Of a DNA stretch of 43,016 nt, positions 25,801 to 33,600 are shown piece by piece. The translations under genes were made by a program, and so were the position numbers. The stretch covers positions 1 through 43,016 of the forward strand of contig JAEHCK010000025.1 in NCBI GenBank assembly GCA_020696345.1. Reading direction: 5' to 3'. The notes beneath the pieces are model-generated. The model saw only the letters and a program-made list of their open reading frames with translations. It ran no database searches and was not told the origin of the DNA. The stretch's first letter is position 1, and each line of letters opens with the position of its first letter. Origin of the DNA: Thermoplasmata archaeon. Lineage in GTDB: Archaea; Thermoplasmatota; Penumbrarchaeia; JAEHCK01.

Positions 25801-26078
25801 CTTCCAATTACCTTCCATTATTGGCTGCCCTGATCATTGTTATTATTATCATAATCATCGTGATATTCCTTCAACTACAGCGCAAAAGGGAAAATGAGGC
25901 TATTGAACATGAGGAGTATGAGCGTGCAAGAGCAAGGGCTGAACGTGAAAGAGACCACAGAACAAAACGCAAGAATAAATACGGTTTCGTTGACAAAGAC
26001 AAGCGTAATTCAGAGCAGGTCAATCTTGCGATACATAAGCTTCACAGGTCACGCCGTGGTAAGGGAAAATGTATTTAA
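22824..26078 (+). CDS. Anchored surface protein: beta-helix, cadherin-like domains, carboxypeptidase-regulatory-like domain, PKD domain
   Basis: A signal peptide (FMIAILLFSLLSPTVLSS) is followed by a NosD/parallel beta-helix (about residues 45-400; many NSN, NTF, NNIIL turns). Cadherin-like sandwiches come next (DYPSPEST region; SVNDPPVIEQLIPNQ at about 585), then a further beta-sandwich (WLNNMGVYPTSGSP). A carboxypeptidase regulatory-like domain (GSLRGKVTDQATHEPITGA, about 790) and a PKD domain (YYWNFDDRSD, SHTFHQDGTFNISLTVSDTD, about 890-970) follow. One Ile-rich membrane helix (LPLLAALIIVIIIIIIVIF) leads to a strongly basic/acidic tail (EEYERARARAERERD). The DNA is GC-richer than the 8-17 kb surface genes. 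The gene at 26150 follows closely and may be co-transcribed. Likely a surface binding or scaffold protein (inference). Confidence 0.87.
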   Translation: MRFQSIYFMIAILLFSLLSPTVLSSDISDCNESTPGSTEPQPLGSRPPELPINGTVVWYNNSDIPEHNNLTNKTYGFRIFSGASLTIMPGVTLDFRSNRELNVEGALYIRGTAERPVNITSNESNPTPLDWGGVLFAPGSSGYINHSNITYSIIGVTLNNVANIRITNSTIHEVQTGIKIYSNSNNIILDNNSVYNCDTGIAIIDSNENVVFDNNIYNASVIGLSMAVNTKLNTIESNEIHSGGTRGISLASNVNNNTFVLNKIYSNQEDGIRGLGACDNILRSNQIYSNKKNGIIFYSNSNRNEFTKNTFTQNTVAGLAFENSVDNDVKDNTLTNNGYGLRYANSMGGLVENNSISSSTANDLELSESSVVHAINDTFNGPSVAIYDSSLLYVYCYMLLETKDKTDDFISAIVNVTDSEGNVVVSNTSINGKLSWIKCLGYIQSVLGQDKEMNPYWIIADNGSTKLKMGFDMSTGSQTCTVRFLDYPSPESTLPAKFDFSEEKTFILNISKYFTSSEELTYDVAVLSGGNISYTYDPETTKLQAVPPLDWNGEEVIRITVTANLAGSIYSDTTLMVTSVNDPPVIEQLIPNQLKIEGSPSWELDLSGFGSDPDLIYGDSLIWYVSDVNESLLNITINATSEVMTFTIFDKDLNGDDEFIVWLRDNDGAIDYQAIEVNITPENDVPWLNNMGVYPTSGSPITRFNFTVKYYDLDGDIPEYVFVRLDNKTSYEMSELDPLDRDVTDGKKYIYGATLSSLSHFFRFECHDGHGGYNITERLNGPIVTMADKGSLRGKVTDQATHEPITGATITLRDTQNSSVNYTTLSDGVGDYAVINLPPGIDRYNIFATVYGYKDSDVSKRTIIKGGVSILDFELERLPEDIIDTPITKVWIVANRTNITVDSAISFSGYAEDLDEDILEYYWNFDDRSDTVSGEQVSHTFHQDGTFNISLTVSDTDGNGLNGYLIITVHPKPFDNQSAGDGDDSKTGSDNIASNYLPLLAALIIVIIIIIIVIFLQLQRKRENEAIEHEEYERARARAERERDHRTKRKNKYGFVDKDKRNSEQVNLAIHKLHRSRRGKGKCI

Positions 26079-26149
26079 TAGAAAAATTGAAATTGCAGAA
26101 CAGTTTTCATTGTATTGGAATTAATATTAATGTTTACGAGGCTGAGATT

Positions 26150-29100
26150 TTGAAGAAGAACAGCGTAATATCATTGATCATCAGTCTTATGATGGTTGGT
26201 TTGTTATTGCTAACCACCGTGAGTTCTGGTATGGCGGCAGGTGTGGGATATTTAGGATCTGGTGATGACCCTCAAGGGGAAATAACGCCCGAACACCGGC
26301 AATTACGAAACAGACCGGAAGCAGCGCCAACCGAACATGATAGATACTTTTCGAGTTCATTAAATACAGATGAATCAACACACGACGATACATCTGCAGC
26401 GCCCACATCTATCATGGGATATCATAATCTATCTGAAGTGGAAAACAAGTTGTTCAACATTGCCAATAGCAATCCGAGCATTGCGAAAGTGTTTGATCTA
26501 AGTAAGATGTATCCACATCCAAACAGCACACCCAAGCGCACGATCCAGAACAGAAGCGTCTGGGCACTTAAGGTATCGGATAACCCCGGAATTAACGAAA
26601 GCGAGGAGCCTGAGGTAGTATATATGGGAATGCACCATTCCCGGGAATGGATCTCTGTGGAAGTTGTACTGTTTGTGATAGATTATATAATCAATAACTT
26701 TCAAACCAATACCACTCTTAATAATATTATAAAAAACAATGAACTCTGGTTCGTACCCGTGGTCAACCCTGACGGGTTTCATTATTCACAGTACGGTCGT
26801 GACGATATCAATAATAGCAACGGTAACCAGTGGCGTAAAAACATGAACGAATCCAACGGTAGCCCGGGTTTCCAGGATAAAGATTGGGCCCGTGGTGATG
26901 GTGTTGATCCAAATAGGAACTACGGCTATAAATGGGGTTATGATAATCAGGGTTCGAGTCCAAATGCAGAAGATGTAACATATCGCGGCACCGCACCGTT
27001 CTCAGAACCCTGCACCCAACTGATGCGCGATCTATGCGAAGCGCGTAACTTTACACTGGCAATTACATTTCATAGTCATGGCAAGTTGATATTATATCCT
27101 TGGGGGTATACAAATCAACCTACTCCACATGGCTCCCTGTTCAATGAAATCGCCCGAGAAATGAGTAAATACAACGGCTACACCTGCCAGCAAGGCTATC
27201 AACTATACCCAAGTAATGGTGATACCACTGACTGGCTCTATGGTAACCGCGGCTGTCTTGCTTATACACTTGAATTGGGAACCCAATTCATTCCACTCAC
27301 TAGCCAGATAATTCCAATCTGCCAGAAGAACCTGGAGCCAAGCTTGTTGATCGCCAAACTCGCCGGCGATCCCTATGAAATATGCAAATCAGGCATTCGC
27401 GGCAAAGTGATCAATACACAGGGTGAGCCGCTTGAGGGAGTCAATATATCCACCAGCTATGCCGGTGATGATTTCACGGCGGTTACCAACTCCACTGGAC
27501 ATTATAGACTGAAGCTGCCGGTGGATACATACGTTCTGGTAGCAGAAAAAGATGGTTATTGGCCAACATCGAAAACCGATATAGCGCTTATCCAGAATAT
27601 CTTCGTGGTGCAGGATCTCGTTATGGTTGATTCGATGCCGCCGGTGATATCCAATGTCTGGGTCAATACAACTACAAGTGCAAATGCCATCGAAACCGTG
27701 GCCATAGGTTCTACAGTGCGCGTCAATGTGGCCGAGAAAAATGATGAGGCCGGGTTAAACGGTACGGTCAATATCAGTTCTATTTCTACAGATCATTCCA
27801 GTGGCGCTCTGAACCTGACGTTCGACCTGGTAAATGATCACTATTATTATCTCTGGGATACCAGCTCGTTAATACCCGGTACCGATTATATTTTCGAAGC
27901 CAAGCTGGAGGATTTCGATTCAAATATCGACCCCAACGGTTCGAACGATGGTGGCCCCGACCTGGTATTGACCTTGGTCGACCATACCGCACCTATTGTA
28001 TCGCTTGTGGATACCAGACAACTATCAATCGAACCGGATACTGACGAGCATTATGAGATAGGCAATACTATCCGCATTCTTGTCTACGAGCAATTGGCCG
28101 AGAAATGGCTTAACGGCACGGTACGGATAATTTCAAACAATGCAGGCTACGACTCGGGTATTCAAGAGTTGGTATACAACGAAACGTTGAACCATTATTA
28201 TTGGGACTGGTCAAGTGTAAATCTAACACCGTCGGATGATTACGGCATCGAGACCACACTGCGCGATTCAATAGATAATGTGGATATTGACGGCCTGGCA
28301 TCGTCACCCGATCTTACGGTAACATTGGTTGACACCACACCACCGAAGATCACTCGTGTGAACTCGTTGGTAGATACCGATTCGGACGAGGTCTATGAAA
28401 CAGGGTCGGAAGTTGTGATACTTATCGAGGTTGAAGAATTTGAGAACGGGCTATCCGGATATGTAAAGATAAGCTCCGTATCCAATATGTATTCAACAAC
28501 GTATACCACCCTGGCATACAATTCAACAGGTGATCATTTCTTCGTACTCTGGAACACCCGCGGTTTAGAAGTCAGTGATGATTATGAAGTTGAGGCTGCA
28601 ATGGCAGATAAATATTTGAATTATGATCAGAATGGTTCAAATGCCAATGGTCCCGACCTGATGATCACACTTCAAGATACAACACCACCCGAGGTTGCAG
28701 ATGTATATTCATTCGTGGGAACCGACCGTGACGGCAGGTATGAATTAAATTCCTCAATTTGGCTGGTAGTTGTAGAAACCAACCATGAGTGTAATCTCAC
28801 AGGTTTGATGACGGTATATTCACCCTCGCAGGAATATTTCTCCGGGGTGCAGAATTTAGCGTTTGATCCAACACTGGATGGATATTATTGGGTATGGAAC
28901 ACCAGCGGTCTTGCCCCGGCAGATTACTGGGTAGAGTCCACACTGACAGATGGTCTGGGCAACAAGGACCTGGACGGTTTACCACCAAACCCGGATATTA
29001 TAGTTACCCTGGAGGACAAAACACCGCCGGAGGTATCATCGGTTTGGTCCTACTCCAAAGTGGGTAGTGATAGTGATCAGGATAATATATATGAAACCGG

Positions 29101-29920
29101 TTCGGTTGTTCAGATCATTATCGAAGAGCGTTTTTCAGAACCGGGTCTATCGGGAACGATCAGTATCACTTCGGAAAATACCGGATATGATCCTGGAGAG
29201 CAAAACCTCGAATGGGACGAGAAAAACAATTTTTATTTCTACACATGGCCCACCGAGGGACTTGTACCAAGTAATGATTATAATATTGAAACAACCTTGA
29301 TCGATATCTGGCTGAATATAGATCATGACGGTCTGCCCCGTTCACCCGATCTGATCATAACACTGGAGGATACAATACCCCCCGATCAGGTGACCAACCT
29401 GAAGGCGGTACAAAATCCACAGCAGTTCACAATGGTGAACCTTACGTGGAACACGTCGGAAACAGATGTATTTGTGCTGATATACCGCAGCGACAAGCCG
29501 ATCTTGAACTTCACCGGGCTAGGGCTATCACTGATCGCTAATGTCACATTGAACAATCTCACAGATATACTGCCCTCCAACCCGGGAAATTATTATTACC
29601 TGGTCCTGGTAAAAGACCGATGGGGCAATATCGATACTACCGTAACCAGTAAAAACACGGTCTCGGTCATATTACAAGAACCGGATCGTGACCCGAAACC
29701 GATCGATAAGGGTAAAACAGCTACCCCACTCTGGATCATTATATTGATCATCGTGGTCTGTGTGATCCTTGTGGTGCTCGGTGTTGTGTTTTATTTACGT
29801 AAGCGGCATAGAAAAAGTAAAACATCACCATCATCACCACCATCAGTATCATCAGCGTCAATTGAACCTGAAGAGCATATGGGCGAGCCTAAGGATGAAG
29901 AGTATATGAAATGGGACTGA
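26150..29920 (+). CDS. Secreted, membrane-anchored M14 zinc carboxypeptidase with tandem beta-domains
   Basis: The family removes C-terminal residues from peptides. Counting from the TTG at 26150, the zinc ligands are His and Glu in HHSREW (about 163-166) and His in FHSHG (about 307). QWRKN supplies the Arg127 equivalent, PNRNY the Asn-Arg pair and LELGTQ the catalytic Glu (about 373). LYPSNGDTTDW holds the Tyr248 equivalent, with Thr at the position that sets specificity in carboxypeptidases A and B. So the enzyme looks active. A regulatory-like domain follows, then five repeats of about 115 residues beginning DxTPPxV and ending DLxxTLxD, an FN3-like domain, a membrane helix (WIIILIIVVCVILVVLGVVFY) and a Ser/Pro-rich tail. 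TTG 26150 gives a normal signal peptide; ATG 26069, overlapping the previous gene, is the alternative. Confidence 0.92.
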   Translation: MKKNSVISLIISLMMVGLLLLTTVSSGMAAGVGYLGSGDDPQGEITPEHRQLRNRPEAAPTEHDRYFSSSLNTDESTHDDTSAAPTSIMGYHNLSEVENKLFNIANSNPSIAKVFDLSKMYPHPNSTPKRTIQNRSVWALKVSDNPGINESEEPEVVYMGMHHSREWISVEVVLFVIDYIINNFQTNTTLNNIIKNNELWFVPVVNPDGFHYSQYGRDDINNSNGNQWRKNMNESNGSPGFQDKDWARGDGVDPNRNYGYKWGYDNQGSSPNAEDVTYRGTAPFSEPCTQLMRDLCEARNFTLAITFHSHGKLILYPWGYTNQPTPHGSLFNEIAREMSKYNGYTCQQGYQLYPSNGDTTDWLYGNRGCLAYTLELGTQFIPLTSQIIPICQKNLEPSLLIAKLAGDPYEICKSGIRGKVINTQGEPLEGVNISTSYAGDDFTAVTNSTGHYRLKLPVDTYVLVAEKDGYWPTSKTDIALIQNIFVVQDLVMVDSMPPVISNVWVNTTTSANAIETVAIGSTVRVNVAEKNDEAGLNGTVNISSISTDHSSGALNLTFDLVNDHYYYLWDTSSLIPGTDYIFEAKLEDFDSNIDPNGSNDGGPDLVLTLVDHTAPIVSLVDTRQLSIEPDTDEHYEIGNTIRILVYEQLAEKWLNGTVRIISNNAGYDSGIQELVYNETLNHYYWDWSSVNLTPSDDYGIETTLRDSIDNVDIDGLASSPDLTVTLVDTTPPKITRVNSLVDTDSDEVYETGSEVVILIEVEEFENGLSGYVKISSVSNMYSTTYTTLAYNSTGDHFFVLWNTRGLEVSDDYEVEAAMADKYLNYDQNGSNANGPDLMITLQDTTPPEVADVYSFVGTDRDGRYELNSSIWLVVVETNHECNLTGLMTVYSPSQEYFSGVQNLAFDPTLDGYYWVWNTSGLAPADYWVESTLTDGLGNKDLDGLPPNPDIIVTLEDKTPPEVSSVWSYSKVGSDSDQDNIYETGSVVQIIIEERFSEPGLSGTISITSENTGYDPGEQNLEWDEKNNFYFYTWPTEGLVPSNDYNIETTLIDIWLNIDHDGLPRSPDLIITLEDTIPPDQVTNLKAVQNPQQFTMVNLTWNTSETDVFVLIYRSDKPILNFTGLGLSLIANVTLNNLTDILPSNPGNYYYLVLVKDRWGNIDTTVTSKNTVSVILQEPDRDPKPIDKGKTATPLWIIILIIVVCVILVVLGVVFYLRKRHRKSKTSPSSPPSVSSASIEPEEHMGEPKDEEYMKWD

Positions 29921-29957
29921 AAATTATTAATATAAATTTGATTTGATCAGGGGTCGT

Positions 29958-30001
29958 GGGTTACAATTTAGGGGTTACAATTAGGGGGTCACAATTTAGA
30001 G
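29958..30001 (+). repeat. Short direct repeats before the IS200-like remnant
   Basis: Three near-identical units of about 13-15 bp, GGGTTACAATTTA and GGGGTCACAATTTA forms, stand in a row. They could be part of the left end of the adjacent insertion sequence or a simple repeat. Otherwise 29921-30074 is empty. Confidence 0.5.
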
Positions 30002-30074
30002 GTCGGGTGGCATTATTTAATATGAGAATTTCGATCCACTAGCCTTAAAAATAATAATCTTGGGTTTAATCCTC

Positions 30075-30508
30075 ATGAAATCCAAAAATCGTTCAAGAAA
30101 ATCGCGCTGGTATGTTCGATCTGACCGTCATTCGGTTTGACTACTCACAAATCATACTGAGTTTGCACCAAATATTGCATGCCATTACTTACTCCAGAGA
30201 TCGCTAAACGCTGTGAGCAAATTATTCGGAAATTAGCTCTGGATATGAATGTTAGAATAATTCGTATGGCGGTTAATCCTGAGCATGTTCATATTTTTTA
30301 TGTTTATCCACTTAAATTATTACCCAGTGTTATTGCTAAGAAGTTCAAGAATTATACTTCATTATATCTTCGTAGAGAATTTCCAGAGCTTAATAAACAA
30401 GTTAAAGATCACCTCTGGGCACCATCGAATTATCATGGGTCTGTTGGTCAAGGGTTTGAGGTCATTGAGAATTATATTCGGGGGCAAGAGGGGTATGAGG
30501 AGGATTAG
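30075..30508 (+). pseudogene. tnpA: IS200/IS605-type TnpA (Y1 HUH transposase), broken in the N-terminal part
   Basis: The frame from 30179 gives the main body: NPEHVHIFYVYP contains the HUH metal site (HVH), and SNYHGSVGQGFEVIENYIRGQ contains the nucleophilic Tyr near the end. These enzymes excise and insert single-stranded DNA. The expected N-terminus starts upstream at ATG 30075 (KSKNRSRKSRWYVRSDRHSV) but runs into TGA at 30138-30140. The VWCPKY-like segment that should link it to the body then appears in another frame. One nonsense change and one frameshift therefore separate the two parts. No tnpB is present. The body could still be made from the ATG at 30179, but without strand 1 it should be inactive. 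Confidence 0.82.
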
Positions 30509-30615
30509 ATTTTTCCTAATTGGCTAATAGGTCGAAGTAGTTAAATATATTACTTCGGTCATTTGATAGTATTTTCTTTTTTAACTTGATTTTGACCCTG
30601 GGGTTGAATTTGTGA

Positions 30616-33600
30616 TTAGTTAGGTTTTATTACTGGTGTTGCATAGGTTACTGGAGTTTCCGGAGCTACCTTTGGTTTTAGTGTAGGTGTTGGTATTTCA
30701 GGAGAAACAGGTAATGGTTCATTAGAAGTTGAAGGGATTTTTGCAGGTGGAAGTAGTGGTGTTTGAGCAGTTTGTATTATACTTGGTATTTGAGATAGTG
30801 TTTCTGTTGTGCTAACAGATGGTTGTTGAGCCACTGTTGGTAAAGTGTATGTTGTTACAACTTGAGGTTGTAATGTAGCACTAGGAATTACAGTTTGTGT
30901 TGGTTGGATAGCTTGTTGTTTTACTTTTCCAATGCTTATTACTTGTGTGGGCAATGGCTTTGTTGTAAAGGAAGTTCCAGTTGATAATTTCTCAGCTTCT
31001 CGCTTTTTTTTCTTTAAAACTAGAAATAATACAGAAAGAATTATGATTATAATAATAATTATCAGTAAAATCAGCATTAAATTACTTAAATTTGCTCCTT
31101 TATCCTGCGGGCCGCCATCTTGATCTCCACCATCGCCATTTATTTCCTTAATTTCTAAGGTTATGATATGATTGGATTTTACTTTCTCATCGCTGTTTAT
31201 CGATATGGCTATAACGGTGATCTCATATTTTCCTGGCTGGGCATCTTCTGGCACATTGATCATTAAGGTTCGAATACCAAAATTTCCTTTGCTAAGTAGT
31301 AAATATGAATAATCATTAAGTTGGATATATTGGGAGATATTGCTTTCTTGGATCTTTACATTGATCGTATCATCGTTTGTTCCAAGATTTGTGATCGTTA
31401 GAGATACATTTGTTCTCTCGCCTTGATACAATGAGATGATCTCCGGACCCATAATGGTGATCCGATAAATCTTTTCAATTGGTAATTCAACTTTGAACCA
31501 TAAAATATCACTTTTAAATGAATTTTCCAAATTTTTATCTTTATATGATATTATTCGCCAATAATATGTCTCTCCATCTTTCAAATCATCTATTCTATAA
31601 CTAGCATTAATTACCTCAGATCGTAACATATCCGGTGGATTTTTAACGTCGAAGAAAATGTCGAATGTAACATTTTTTATGTTTGGATCGATCAGTTCCC
31701 AAGTTAGATTTACTGTTGTAGTGTTTATTGTGATACCATTAAGGGGAGAAATAATAGTAATTTCAGGTGTAATTGGCGGTGTCCATGTATTTACGTTTAT
31801 AGCGAGAGGTGGTGATTCTACAATATCATTGCCAGCGATATCGGTTGCGCGCCATTTTAACATATTATTCGTACCGTTTGGCACAGTTATATTCATCTGG
31901 ACATCGATCTTTACACTATCATTCAATCCCTCAACCTTTTTCCAAAAATTCCAATTTTTACCGTTATCTTCTGAAATTGAATATTCTATAATCGATGCAT
32001 TGACACCGGAAGTTTTGTCAGAGATCGTGATCCCCACTTCAACTATTTCAGATAAGGAAATATCATTACTCATTGGCCATGCATTAGAGAATTCTACGCC
32101 TTCAGTATCTACCAATATTCTGTAAGGTTTGCTTTCAGTTGGTCCATTGCCCACAGAATCCGCTGCTTTCCACTTGACAAGATTGTTTATTCCTTCATCC
32201 AACGCTATTACATCCTGGACTATAATACTAGTTTCTGATTTTAAGCCAGTAATTGCTTTCCAATAACCCCAGATAGTTCCATTTTTAATAGAAATTGATT
32301 GTTGGACTGTACTGTGATTTACTTGACCGCCACCAAGATCTGTAATATCCACACTCACTATTACCTTATTGTTAGTTTGCCAGGCAGTATTATTCGGTGA
32401 AGGATTTGAAAAAGTTACATTATTTCCATCCACCCTAATAGTGAAAATTTCATTAGTCGCATCGCATTTTAGTGGGACTCCCGAGATATTTATGGTATAA
32501 TTGAAACCCGTAAGATATGTTGAGGTCGGTGCAAAGATTTCAATATTAAACATTTCACCTTCAGCTGTTGGAATCTGCCATGAATTTCCAATTTCGTCCC
32601 AGAGGGATATTTTACATATGCTAGTTGGTGGAAAAACATCAGTAGTATTTTCATAAACCATTGTTAAACCATTCCAATTTAACAGCTGCTCACCTCTGAT
32701 CAAGTCATTATCATTTATAATATGTTTATTTTCATCGGTAACTTTTAAAGTGCCATTAAAAACCAAATCGTTTTCAACTCGATACATTTCTGTAATATTA
32801 AACCACGATGTTGGTAATGTCATACTGGATGTAAATGCCTGAACATTGTGGAATTTTTCATTAGGATAGGACCAATTAAAAATTACATTAAAATATATTG
32901 ACCAGATATTAAGTAAATTATCGACTTTACTGGATGGATCGATTAAAATATAATTATTAGGGTCTCCTAATTTAGTAAATTGCCCGGAAGATCGATTCCA
33001 GCAGAGTTGAATATTGGTTCCAAGAGGATCTAATGTTAAATAAACATCCTTTAGATCGGTTTTTGAAACCGAATCGATAACATTAACTTTGAAAGTATAT
33101 GGGCATAGTTGGGAATGTGTGATATTAATTGGTGTTTCATTGCGAAGTAATAAAACCGAAGGAATAGAAATAAATGGTTCAAATGAAAATTTGGTTACAA
33201 AGGCATCTACCAAACCATTGTATGTTCTATTGATTACTCCCGGTGTATTTGGAAAATCTGATGATTCAGTGTACCCCGTTACATAAACATTACCATTTGG
33301 GTCTGATGTAATGCTTTTACAATAATCATCATCATCCCCACCTAAATATGAAGAATATATTAGATTCGCCCCATCACCAGAGAGCTTACTGATAAAACCA
33401 TCTCTCGAACTTTGTCTTGAACTCTGATATGCATCCGGAGTAACAGGAAAATTCGATGATCTTGTATCGCCAGTTATATAGACGTTTCCGATCGAATCGA
33501 GAGCAAGATCATAAATATTATCATCACTGGAGTTACCAATATAAGTGGAAAATATAAGCTTTGAACCTGTTTCATTTAATTTAAATACAATACAATCTCC

